From: Aculops lycopersici
Lineage: Eukaryota; Arthropoda; Arachnida; Trombidiformes; Eriophyidae
Assembly: GCA_015350385.1 (NCBI GenBank)
Contig: WNKI01000006.1
Location: 1 to 13,529 of the forward strand
DNA length: 13,529 bases
Reading direction: 5' to 3'
The notes under the pieces are model-generated. The model ran no database searches and was not told where the DNA came from. It saw only the letters and a program-made list of their open reading frames with translations. Made by a program: the position numbers and the translations under genes. Positions 1 to 7,525 of the stretch are shown one piece after another; position 1 is the first letter of the stretch; every line of letters begins with the position of its first letter.

Positions 1-439
1 TAACAGTTACAGCAACCCCCGAAAGAAGTAAAACAATCGTATTAATTATAGGTACGTTGGAAAAATCAAATATCTCAGTTAAAACGGGAGGCCAAGACAT
101 TCCTATTTCTATAGCTGGTGATAAAGAGAAATGGAAGTATGATCAAAAAAAGGAAAAGAAGAAAAAAACCTCTGACGAAATAAAAAGGACCATGGCATTT
201 TTTACTCCCACATCTAATTGGGTAGATTGTTTACCTTCTAGATTAAACTCTCTTCTGTATGAGAACCATCAGTACATAGCACCTAGGCTAGTTCCTAGAA
301 TATTTACTAGAAAAACTAAGTAAGATGAATATTTCATAAATATCAGAAAGGAGAAAAAAGAATTAAAAGAGAGAATTCTAACTAATAAAGGCCAAGGCCT
401 TGGGGAAAGAAGAAAATAGTGGTGAGCTTTAGTAACCAT
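1..439 (-). CDS. cox3: Cytochrome c oxidase subunit III, N-terminal part (gene continues at 13529)
   Basis: This is the first 146 codons of COX3, a core inner-membrane subunit of complex IV. Translation starts at ATG (439-437), which shares one base with the atp6 stop (TAATG). In code 5 the N-terminus reads SPSPWPL, matching the family SPWPL motif. It continues with EGKQ, SSEVFFFFSFFWSYFHFSL (W is TGA) and SWPPVLTE, all at expected spacing. The frame runs off position 1 in the middle of a codon and resumes at 13529 (A|GG, Ser) with HHMIDQGRLK, so the two ends belong to one intact gene of 261 residues (786 nt with the stop). No frameshift is seen. The window edge is a linearisation point, not a truncation. 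Confidence 0.97.
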
Positions 440-1080
440 TAAACCTCAGAAAAGTATAAAACTACTATGGTAGTAAAAATATAAGCCTGGATAGCAGCGA
501 CTGCGAGTTCTACACAATTTAAAATAATGTAAATAGGAAAGAAAAAGTTAAATTGTCTAACTGCTGAGGAAAGAAGAATTATTAGAAGGTGACCAGCCAA
601 GATATTAGCCACTAAACGAACAGTGAGGGTGATAGGGCGGATCAAATTTCTTACGAGCTCAATCAAAAATAAAAAAGAAATTAAGGGAGTGGGAGTTCCT
701 TCCGGCACACAATGTGAAAGAAATCCTTTTAGATTGTTAAAAGTAGAAACTATCAGAATTCTAACTCAAAATGACAACCCTAGAAAGAGAACCACCCTGG
801 GCTGTCTGGTTAAAGGAAAATTAAAAGAATAAACGGACAATAAATTTAAGGAGAATAATCCAATAAACCCTACACTACAAAATAAAGGAAAACCTTTAGT
901 TGACCCGTTAGGCTTCAAAGAATAGAAGAATCTAGAAAGAAATCTATTAAGCCAGTAAACAGTTTTTTTGACTTTAGACAAGCATCAGTGAGAGAGAATC
1001 GGATTGAAGAAGGAAAGAGATAGGAAAATAATTGGAACTCAAAATATCTTTACATCAAATCTGGAGAACAGTCTAAACAA
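439..1080 (-). CDS. atp6: ATP synthase F0 subunit a (ATP6)
   Basis: This is the membrane subunit a of ATP synthase, forming the proton half-channels against the c-ring. The 213-residue frame is open in code 5, with TGA read as Trp. The C-terminal half is unmistakable: VPEGTPTPL, then NLIRPITLTVRLVANILAGH, which carries the essential Arg of the channel helix, then further helices ending YFSEV. The N-terminus LFSLFSSFD fits the family LFSxFDP start. I chose TTG at 1080 because it follows trnD after one base and keeps that N-terminus. ATA at 1047 would remove it, and an in-frame TAG lies upstream at 1101-1099. The stop is TAA at 441-439, overlapping the cox3 ATG by one base, which suggests a bicistronic mRNA. 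Confidence 0.95.
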
Positions 1081-1081
1081 A

Positions 1082-1139
1082 AAGGTTTCTCGGGAACTCT
1101 ATTCTGACAGAATAGTATTATAAATTTAACTAAAACCCT
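1082..1139 (-). tRNA. trnD: tRNA-Asp (GTC)
   Basis: The acceptor stem AGGGTTT/AAACCTT has six pairs plus a G-T wobble. The D-arm is GTTA/TAAT, and the anticodon arm CTATT-CTGTCAG-AATAG carries GTC. The T-arm is replaced by a loop of about 10 nt. Total length is 58 nt. It lies between atp8 and atp6, not in the ancestral position before atp8, and ends one base before the atp6 start. Confidence 0.85.
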
Positions 1140-1290
1140 AAAGAAGGTAACCGAACTCTGAAGAGAAAAGACGAGAATTACAAACAGGAGCGATATTCCC
1201 GCCTATGAAAAAAAATTGATAAATCGACAAAACTACTAGAAAGTGAATTAAAATTAAAATTCTTGAGAAAAATCATCTCACATCACTAAT
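1138..1290 (-). CDS. atp8: ATP synthase subunit 8 (ATP8), short and divergent
   Basis: This 50-residue frame lies between trnK and trnD. It starts at ATT and stops at TAG, the last two bases of which overlap trnD; an incomplete T stop at 1140 is also possible. The protein begins ISDVSWFF, with the Trp (TGA) near residue 6 where ATP8 usually has one. A single hydrophobic helix follows (roughly residues 9-30, LILIHFLVVL), then a short polar tail. Position, size and hydropathy fit ATP8, the small stator-associated F0 subunit. Sequence identity is too low for a motif-level proof. A different open frame nearby (about 1198-1050) overlaps trnD and atp6 and is less likely. Confidence 0.7.
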
Positions 1291-1311
1291 TTGAGGCAAG
1301 CGGCGACCCGC
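1291..1311. other. GC-rich spacer between trnK and atp8
   Basis: This 21-nt noncoding stretch is far richer in G+C than its surroundings. With the last base of trnK it can fold as GGCG-GGT-CGCC on the minus strand (1312-1302). I see no gene in it. It is one of very few untranslated spacers in this genome. Confidence 0.6.
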
Positions 1312-1372
1312 CGGGAGGGGGTTTGCCCATTAGAAGCTCAAAAGGCTCCCACCTTTATTAGGTTACCTCCCA
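1312..1372 (-). tRNA. trnK: tRNA-Lys (TTT)
   Basis: This is a nearly complete miniature cloverleaf of 61 nt. The acceptor TGGGAGG/CCTCCCG has seven pairs including one T-G. The D-arm is ACCT-AATAA-AGGT, the anticodon arm GGAGC-CTTTTGA-GCTTC carries TTT, and the T-arm is GGG-CAAA-CCC. It directly abuts the 3' end of cox2, whose stop is a bare T at 1373. Confidence 0.9.
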
Positions 1373-2036
1373 ATAAGACGTTATCGAAAAAGTCAGAAAA
1401 AGATACAGATTCTAAAACAATTGGTATAAACCTGTGATTAGTCCCACAAATTTCAGAACACTGACCAAAGAAAACTCCCGTTCGAGTTGAAGAAAAACAA
1501 AATTGATTAATACGACCAGGAATGGCATCTATTTTGACTCCAAAAGAAGGGATAGTTCAAGAATGGATAACATCTGAGGAAGATACTAGGAACCGAACAG
1601 GAGTGTGAGATGGAACCATAACTCGATTATCAACATCAATAAGACGTAGGTCAGAAGAATCTCTAGGGAGCATGTAAGAATCAAAAAAAGCGTTCCCAAA
1701 ATCTTTGTAAAAGTAGCTTCAATACCACTGGTGCCCTATAATAGATAGGGTGAGACCGCAAAATAAACAAGAATCAAGCATGTATAAAGATATCAAGGAA
1801 GGAATAACAATAAAAAGAAGGATAATAAAAGGCCTAACTGTTCATGCTCTTTCTAAGGCATGATTCTCAAAGAACTCAAAATTAAAAAAACTGATTAACC
1901 CAGTATAAGTTATATTAAGTACTACAAAAATTAACACGGAAAGAAGTATTATGGTGACATAATCATTTATAATTATCACCACTTCCATCAAAAAACTAGA
2001 AGGGTTATGATAAACCAATGAATTTCAAGTTATCAT
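1373..2036 (-). CDS. cox2: Cytochrome c oxidase subunit II
   Basis: COX2 carries the binuclear CuA centre that accepts electrons from cytochrome c. The 221-codon frame starts with ATG (2036-2034), right after the cox1 TAA, and reads MMTWNSLVYHNPSSF with Trp from TGA. Two N-terminal membrane helices are followed by the intermembrane domain. The CuA loop is present: QCSEICGTNHSFMPIVLE supplies both Cys, the Glu, the His and the Met ligand. The frame ends at ...FDNVL followed by a single T at 1373 immediately before trnK, so the stop is presumably completed to TAA by polyadenylation. There is no trnL2 between cox1 and cox2, unlike insects and crustaceans. Confidence 0.96.
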
Positions 2037-3593
2037 TTAAATGTGCATTAAGGCAGACTTAGAGCACTGATCTAGAGTGTGCTCAGGAAGAGGGCTAGAA
2101 AATAAATGTTCTGAATTAGAAGGAGCCCCGAAATCTTCTCTAATCAAAGACTTAATTCTGAGAGATTCTCAAATAATGAATATAAAATAAATTAAAGAGT
2201 AAATAGATACAATAGAACCAATAGAAGAGACGTAATTTCAGAGGTAAAAAGAATCTGTATAGTCTGAATACCGCCGAGGCATGCCATTTAAACCGAGAAA
2301 GTGTTGGGGGAAAAATGTTAAATTTACCCCTAAGAAAGACAGGTAAAAGTGAACTTTTAAGCATCTTTCTGAAAGCTTAAATCCATAGAAAACTTGAAAT
2401 CAATGTGTGACTCCAGAAAAAATAGCAAACACCGCACCTATAGAAAGAACGTAATGAAAATGAGCTACCACATAGTATGTATCATGTAGTACGGTGTCAA
2501 GGCAAGAATTAGATAAAACAATACCTGTAAGCCCTCCTACTGTAAATAAAAACAAGAATCCTACGGATCATAGTATAGGAGCGTCTCAAGAGACTTTTGA
2601 CATGGAGATAGTTGCAATTCATCTGAAAATCTTAATTCCTGTGGGTACACCGATAATCATAGTAGCAGCTGTAAAATAAGCACGAGTATCGATATCCATG
2701 CCCACAGTAAACATATGGTGAGCTCAAACTAAGAACCCTAAGACACCAATAGAAAAAATGGCATACACTATCCCTAAGTAACCAAAAGGTTCATTCTTTC
2801 CACAGTAAAACCTAATAATTTGAGAAATAATCCCAAATCCTGGCAAAATTAAAATATAAACCTCTGGGTGTCCAAAGAATCAAAACAAGTGCTGGTAAAG
2901 CACTGGATCTCCACCGCCTAAGGGGTCAAAAAAAGATGTATTTAAGTTTCGATCCGTTAAAAGCATGGTAATGGCCCCTGCTAGTACAGGAAGAGAAAAA
3001 AGCAATAAAAAAGAGGTAACCAATATCGATCAAATAAATAGAGATAGACGTTCTGCATAAAGACCGTTAAATCGCATGGTGAAAATAGTTGTAATAAAAT
3101 TGATAGATCTGAGAATAGAAGAAACACCCCCCAAATGAAGAGAAAAGATAGCTAAATCAACCGAAATATCAGTATGATAGGTAATATGGGAGAGAGGGGG
3201 GTAAACTGTTCAACCGGACCCAGCCCCCAAGGAAATATATGAGGAGAGAATTAAGAAGATTATGGCTGGGAAGAGAAGTCAAAATCTAAGATTATTCATT
3301 CGAGGAAAGTGCATATCATGACACCCCAACATTAGAGGAATGAGCCAATTTCCAAACCCACCCATCAATACTGGTATGACCACAAAAAAAATTATGACAA
3401 AGGCGTGGGATGTTACAAACACATTATAAACGTGATCGTGAAAGATAAAGGATCCTGGTTGACTAAGCTCCAGACGCATTAAAAGTCTTAGGGAAGAGCC
3501 GTAAAAAGCAGTTCAAAAACCAAAGAAAAAGTACATAGTACCAATATCTTTGTGATTTGTTGAAAAAATCCATCGAGAGATATAAGAATTCAA
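2037..3593 (-). CDS. cox1: Cytochrome c oxidase subunit I
   Basis: This is the catalytic subunit of complex IV, with twelve helices holding haem a and the haem a3-CuB site. The N-terminus RWIFSTNHKDIG is diagnostic. The haem a ligand His is near residue 63 (VTSHAF). HPEVY, with the CuB His and the cross-linked Tyr, is near residues 242-246. The CuB pair HH is near 292-293 (WAHHMFTVGMDID), and VAHFHYVLS holds the haem ligands further on. The C-terminus runs through PLPEHT to TAA (2039-2037), abutting the cox2 ATG. I chose TTG at 3593 because it directly follows trnC on the opposite strand. ATC at 3581 and ATG at 3611 are alternatives; the latter would overlap trnC. Predicted length is 518 residues, normal for the family. 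Confidence 0.97.
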
Positions 3594-3637
3594 TAAAGAT
3601 ATATAGAGCATTGCAAATGCTTAAAAGTAATCTTTTA
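3594..3637 (+). tRNA. trnC: tRNA-Cys (GCA), armless
   Basis: The anticodon arm is GAGCA-TTGCAAA-TGCTT with GCA. The acceptor is AAAGAT/ATCTTT, flanked by a T-T mismatch. Only about 5 nt replace the D-arm and about 7 nt the T-arm, for a total near 44 nt. Its borders match the cox1 start (3593) and the trnM end (3638) exactly, which supports the call. Confidence 0.75.
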
Positions 3638-3697
3638 GTGAAGGGAGAATTCCATAACCGGAGTATGAATCCGGTAGCTTATTTTAGCTTACCTCAC
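3638..3697 (-). tRNA. trnM: tRNA-Met (CAT)
   Basis: A perfect anticodon arm, CCGGA-TTCATAC-TCCGG, carries CAT. The D-arm is AGCT-AAAATA-AGCT after a TA linker. The acceptor GTGAGG/CCTTCAC pairs with one bulged T, and the T-arm is reduced to a loop. It lies downstream of nad2, whereas the ancestral position is upstream of it. The 22 nt between it and the nad2 stop (3698-3719) hold nothing I recognise. Confidence 0.8.
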
Positions 3698-3719
3698 GTT
3701 AGAAATTACCATCTTTGAC

Positions 3720-4661
3720 CTATAGTATAAACAAGAGACCTAAAAATAAAACTACAAGTCTAATCCTTAAAGTGGAAAGGACGTTAACATTAAGCAAAAA
3801 ATAATAGTAATAAGAAGAAGAACGCAAACAAAGAAGAGACTTAATATAACCAACTGTCCTTCCGAAAGTAAATAACCAGACAATCATAATTAAGGGGGAA
3901 ATAGGTGATGCAATGTCTATAATAACCAAATATTTTAGGAAAAATGGGTTTAAAGGAGGGAGCCCGATCAAAAAAATAATACCCAAAGGCAAAGTTCAGG
4001 AAGAAGATAGGCTAATTGAATCCCGGCTCAAAAGTATTGAAAGACAAAGAAAATAACAAAAACAAAAATAAAATCCTAGTAAGGTTGAACCTGAACAGAA
4101 GAGGTAAAACCAAATGGTCGAGTAAATAGACGATCTAATCAATAGAGAGACTATTCTAGTAGAGGTAACAATTAAAAAGCAACCCACTCCTATGTTAACT
4201 AAAAGTAGCAAGAAAAAAAAGGGAGACTCACAAAATCCTAAAAAGAGTACGAGAGGGAGCTTCTGAAATCTAAGGAGCATACCTAATAACAACCAATTAA
4301 GAAGCGACCCTAATTGAAATACCCAATAGAAAACAGGAAATAAACCTATTTTCAATATTAGAGCACCCAAAAAGGCGATAGATCAACACTCAAATCTCAC
4401 TAAAGACCTCTCTAAGCTAACGGCTAACATAATCAAAGAACCAAATGACTGAATCAAAAAGTAGTTTATCCTAAATCTAGACAACCTATTGTCATTTACT
4501 TCGTGAAATAAAACTACCAGAATAAAAATTAATATGTTCAATTCAATTGCAACCCAAAATCTTCTTAAGCAAGAAAACCTTATCATAAAGATAATAGAAA
4601 GAACATACACTGCAAGTATCCAAGCTTGATTGGCATTGATAAGAGATTGAGGCTTATAAAT
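3720..4661 (-). CDS. nad2: NADH dehydrogenase subunit 2
   Basis: ND2 is an antiporter-like membrane subunit of complex I. In code 5 the frame runs unbroken to TAG (3722-3720). Two TGA codons (4385-4383 and 3995-3993) that would be stops in the standard code are Trp. Family features are FWVAIELNILIFI near the N-terminus, then NYFLIQSFGSLIM, LILKIGLFPVFYW, and a C-terminal region with GLPPLNPFFLKYL (compare GLPPFxGFxxKW). The start is uncertain: ATT at 4661 is the first start after an upstream TAA and gives 313 residues. ATC at 4640 and ATA at 4619 are possible. It shares its strand with the downstream cox1. Confidence 0.92.
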
Positions 4662-4689
4662 ATTAAATTATACTGTTAAGGAGGGGGGG
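4662..4689. other. Poly-G spacer between nad2 and rrnL; only control-region candidate
   Basis: This short stretch contains a run of nine to ten G on the plus strand (C on the transcribed strand), flanked by AT-rich sequence. No tRNA or ORF fits. A homopolymer next to AT-rich sequence resembles elements of reduced mitochondrial control regions, but function is not shown. The border with the rrnL 3' end is approximate. Confidence 0.35.
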
Positions 4690-5662
4690 GGTTACACTGA
4701 TGCTTTAATATCATCTCTTTCTAGAGCCTCAGCTGAGCGTAGTTCCTTTCGTACTGCACGCTTCTTCATAATACCCAAGATAAAATCCGATCTGGCTCTC
4801 GCCGATCTGAACTCAAATCAAGTCCCAAACAAGGACGAACAGTCCTTTCACCCACCCCTGCTGCAGGGTAGCGATTTGGGAATTCAACATCGAGGTCGCA
4901 AAAGGAAGCTTATATAAGGTCTAAAAACTTCAATTGCTCTGTTATCCCTTAGGTAGCTTATTATTTGTGTTATTATTTTTTTAATTCTCAAAATTTAAGT
5001 GAGTGTATTCCCCAAACAATACCTTTGGTAATAGCTCTGAGGGTCTTCTCGTCTTAGGGTAAAGTCTGTAATTTTTTTAGACTTTGATTTCATTATTTGG
5101 CTTATCAAGGTATTTTAGGTTTCCCCTTTCATTCTGGCCCGCAATCAACGGGCATATGATTACGCTACCTTAGCGACTAGCGGCCGTTTAGTGTGACCCA
5201 CCGGGCAGGGTTTGCTCGAAATAACACGAGCGTTGTTTTTGTTAAACAGTCCGTAGTTGTTGCCGAGTTAAATAAACCAAGAATATTTTATTCCTTAATG
5301 GAAAAAATGTTTTTCTTTCTTTTTTAGTCACACTTTCATTATTTTTTTTTGGTTTAAATTTTATTAAGGATGTTTTTTAGATTAAAGTTCTAATGGAATG
5401 ACCCTTTCTAATTGTTTTTATTTCACCCTAATGACTTGATCCATTTATTGAGACACTCTCTCAATATTGATATAAAACCAACTATAGAGATTGGTGTGGG
5501 ATATTCCCTCTTATCTGAAGTTAATTTTTATTTTTACAATTTTGTTTCTCCGGATAAACTTCTATCTCTTCGGGTAAACTTTTCGCCCTTATTTGAAAGT
5601 TCCTAATACCAAAGGTTTTTTTGTTCGGTTTTACTTCTATAACTTGATTCTTATTTTTTTAT
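4690..5662 (-). rRNA. rrnL: Large subunit ribosomal RNA (16S)
   Basis: Several highly conserved LSU segments appear in complement on the plus strand. Domain VI/V marks are GTACGAAAGGA (sense) near 4750, the segment complementary to CGATCTGAACTCAAATC at 4802-4818, and sense TACCTAAGGGATAACAG near 4938-4955. Sense CTGTTTAACAAAAACA lies near 5235-5250. This fixes the gene on the minus strand with its 3' end toward nad2. Ends are estimated: the 3' end lies near the poly-G spacer and the 5' end near the rrnS 3' end, giving about 970 nt. The orientation is the reverse of the ancestral arthropod arrangement, where rRNAs oppose cox1. The 5' part holds imperfect 20-bp repeats (5547-5604). Confidence 0.93.
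5547..5604 (+). repeat. Imperfect 20-bp tandem repeats in the rrnL 5' region
   Basis: Copies at 5547-5566 and 5567-5586 match at about 15 of 20 positions, both with the core GG(A/G)TAAACTT. A third copy (5587-5604) is much weaker. They lie in the 5' domain of rrnL, where small arthropod rRNAs are variable. Confidence 0.45.
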
Positions 5663-5663
5663 T

Positions 5664-6366
5664 TATAACAAGTCCAATTTCCATTAGACTTACTTTGTTA
5701 CGACTTATCTTGTGTGACCAAGAGTGACGGGCGATATGTGCATGGAATATTGCCTATTATATATAGTTTTTCACATCCAAATTATACTTTCAGATCCTAT
5801 TTCTGGAAAATTAAGATACCCTTGTCTCGCTTATGTGACCCTCCTTTTTCAGGTAATATTAGCCTTGTCTTGATTTGCTATCGCGGGGGTATTCCTCTTA
5901 AGCCTTTGCTTAAACATGGGTTCTCACAATGATATAAGTGCTCATTATTTCTGTTGGTATAATCGTGGGGTGTCGATTAAGGGGTAGGTCCCTCTGGTAG
6001 GGTTTTCCACCGCCATCCCTGTTGGATTTCGCTTATTTAATTAATCTCCTTTGCCAATTTACGGGGGTATCTAATCCCTGTAGCTCTCTCCCGCTCGATT
6101 TATAGTTATTTTAAGCCTAGATTTCACCCTGGACGGTATTTTATTAAATCTTTCATATCGGTTTTATTATTTTCTCCTCTTGCAGTATAACCGCGGCTGC
6201 TGGCACCATCTAAGCTAGAGTTCACCTTAACCTAATTTTAGTCTCAAAGGTTCTTGGAATTCGTAAAAATCGTTAGATTTTCCAATTTATATTCTAATTT
6301 GTTCGATCTCAGACGTTCTCTATATGATAGGTCTTTTTATTTCTTCATACCTGTAGTGTCTTTCCA
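5664..6366 (-). rRNA. rrnS: Small subunit ribosomal RNA (12S)
   Basis: SSU landmarks read on the minus strand: GGTGCCAGCAGCCGCGG near 6190-6208, GGGATTAGATACCC near 6063-6078, and the decoding-site stretch CGCCCGTCAC near 5724-5734 followed by AAGTCGTAACA near 5697. The terminal helix 45 (GTCTAAT-GGAA-ATTGGAC) at about 5671-5690 sets the 3' end within a few bases. The 5' end is placed where trnL2 begins on the other strand. Length is near 700 nt, typical of small arthropod mitogenomes. It lies upstream of rrnL on the same strand with no tRNA between them; trnV is elsewhere. Confidence 0.93.
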
Positions 6367-6427
6367 TTTGGAGTGGCAGAGTATTGCCTCAGGCTTAAGC
6401 CCTGAGTATGGGTTCACCCCCTCCAAT
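6367..6427 (+). tRNA. trnL2: tRNA-Leu2 (TAA, UUR)
   Basis: The anticodon arm TCAGG-CTTAAGC-CCTGA carries TAA. The acceptor TTGGAG/CTCCAA has six pairs. The D region TGGCAGAGTATTGC is characteristic of mitochondrial tRNA-Leu, and the T-arm is GGG-TTCA-CCC. At about 61 nt it is one of the most complete tRNAs here. It directly follows the rrnS 5' end, on the opposite strand. Confidence 0.88.
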
Positions 6428-6475
6428 AAGGTTAGACCTTTTTCTTTGTAAGAGAAAACGCTGGCTCAGCTTTAT
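6426..6475 (+). tRNA. trnY: tRNA-Tyr (GTA)
   Basis: A perfect anticodon arm, TTTCT-TTGTAAG-AGAAA, carries GTA. The acceptor ATAAGGT/GCTTTAT has seven pairs with two wobbles, overlapping the trnL2 end by about 2 nt. The D-arm is lost, and about 11 nt replace the T-arm. A shifted pairing would give a TGT (Thr) loop, but a better tRNA-Thr exists at 8741-8785 and Tyr has the perfect stem. Confidence 0.75.
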
Positions 6476-6480
6476 CCTTT

Positions 6481-6531
6481 TGACCACATTCTTTCAGACT
6501 CAAAATCTAATGTGCTTTACACCACAGGTCA
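6481..6531 (-). tRNA. trnQ: tRNA-Gln (TTG)
   Basis: The anticodon arm TTAGA-TTTTGAG-TCTGA carries TTG. The D-arm is GTG-TAAAG-CAC. The acceptor has only five pairs (TGACC/GGTCA), and the T-arm is absent. The plus-strand reading would give CAA, which is not used in animal mitochondria. Confidence 0.72.
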
Positions 6532-6535
6532 CCAT

Positions 6536-6580
6536 GTCTCGGGTCTAACCTTTTAGAAATTTACAATTTCAGCTCGAGAC
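6536..6580 (+). tRNA. trnV: tRNA-Val (TAC)
   Basis: The acceptor GTCTCGG/TCGAGAC has seven pairs including one wobble. The anticodon arm GAAA-TTTACAA-TTTC carries TAC. It is 45 nt long; the D side may form TCTA/TAGA, and the T side is about 2 nt. It sits with trnL1 and nad1 on the plus strand, not between the two rRNAs, so it did not follow the rRNA inversion. Confidence 0.78.
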
Positions 6581-6584
6581 ATTT

Positions 6585-6642
6585 CCGAAAGTGGCAGAGT
6601 ATTGCGAAAAGTTTAGAACTTTCCCACGGTTATCCCTTTCGG
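6585..6642 (+). tRNA. trnL1: tRNA-Leu1 (TAG, CUN)
   Basis: A perfect seven-pair acceptor, CCGAAAG/CTTTCGG, encloses the D region TGGCAGAGTATTGC. The anticodon arm AAAAG-TTTAGAA-CTTTC carries TAG, with one terminal mismatch. About 12 nt replace the T-arm. Its end one base before 6644 fixes the nad1 start. Confidence 0.88.
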
Positions 6643-6643
6643 A

Positions 6644-7525
6644 ATTTTAGGGTCCAAGTTCTTACTAGTTAGAGTTTTTTCTTTATTATCTGTAGCTTTT
6701 TTAACGCTTTTAGAGCGCAAGATTTTGGGGATTGTGGGGAGACGATTTGGTCCCAATAAAGTTTCTCTTTTGGGGGTTCTACAGCCTATTAGTGATGCTG
6801 CCAAGCTATCAAACAAGCAGACTTCTCAACTCTCTAACTTTTCATCTTTCTTTTTTTATAGGAGAGCTTTATTTATACTATCTTCTAGACTGTTTTTATG
6901 GTCCTGCTCTTTTTCTGAACCTTCTCCTATTAGATTTAAATACCCCGTCCTGGTACTTATATTAGTTCTAGCTATCGCCAGGCTGAATTCCATTACTTCT
7001 GGTTGGGGGTCTTTTAGAAAGTATCCTCTTCTAGGGAGTATGCGTACTGTTTCCCAACTTATTTCTTACGAGTCTTGTCTGTATATGTGTCTCTTTTTTG
7101 TTGTTATTATTACTCTAGGTTTCGGTTTTGGTAGTCTTAAAACCTTTAGCGCTTTAGGGCTCCTTATTCCTTTTTGTATAGCAATTTGGTGACCCTCTTT
7201 TTTAGCTGAATTAAATCGCACTCCTTACGATTTTTCTGAGGGAGAAAGAGAATTGGTTAGGGGATTCAACACAGAATATGGTTCTAACTCCTTTACTTTG
7301 ATTTTCCTAGCTGAGTATAGGTCAATAGTATTTTTTTCTCTTTTAACTTGTATCATTTTTTTTTCCTCTTCTCCTCTAATTTTCTCTTTTGTTGTTATCC
7401 TACTAATTCTTTGAGTCCGATCCGTTCTTCCCCGTTATCGGTTTGATAAACTTATAATATTGGCTTGAAAATTTTTTATCCCATTTCTGACTTGTTCCTT
7501 TCTTTGTTTTTGTTTGTTTCTCTAA
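6644..7525 (+). CDS. nad1: NADH dehydrogenase subunit 1
   Basis: ND1 forms the quinone-binding entrance of complex I at the junction of membrane and peripheral arms. The start ATT (6644) directly follows trnL1; ATC at 6632 would lie inside that tRNA. The frame reads AFLTLLERKILGIVGSRFGP, then NKVSLLGVLQPISDAAKL, all hallmark ND1. The mid-region has IAIWW (TGG TGA) and AELNRTPYDFSEGERELVRG, the conserved loop. The C-terminus contains WVRSVLPRYRYDKLMILAWK, ending at TAA (7523-7525), which overlaps the antisense trnS2 by 2 nt. Predicted length is 293 residues, slightly short for the family. The gene keeps the ancestral strand opposite to cob. Confidence 0.96.

Noticed and set aside
57..832. Plus-strand open frames opposite cox3 and atp6
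   Set aside because: They are shadows of well-supported minus-strand genes with no independent features.
1050..1198. Alternative atp8 frame of about 48 codons
   Set aside because: It runs through trnD, whose structure is good, and overlaps atp6 by 31 nt. The frame at 1290-1138 fits between tRNAs and has the early Trp.
1264..1280. Hairpin TGAGA-TGATTTT-TCTCA as a tRNA anticodon arm
   Set aside because: The loop lacks T before the anticodon and ATT is not an expected anticodon. It lies inside atp8.
3993..4385. nad2 appearing as three separate ORFs, one resembling a small ND4L-like protein
   Set aside because: The breaks are TGA codons in one frame, which are Trp in code 5. The joined protein is a normal ND2, and the real nad4L lies at 9259-9549.
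5412..6451. Plus-strand open frames of 64-72 codons across the rRNA region
   Set aside because: They lie antisense to conserved rRNA segments and resemble no known protein.
6440..6457. tRNA-Thr (TGT) at the trnY locus by shifting the anticodon loop one base
   Set aside because: The Tyr reading has a fully paired stem and the expected strand, and a stronger tRNA-Thr exists at 8741-8785.
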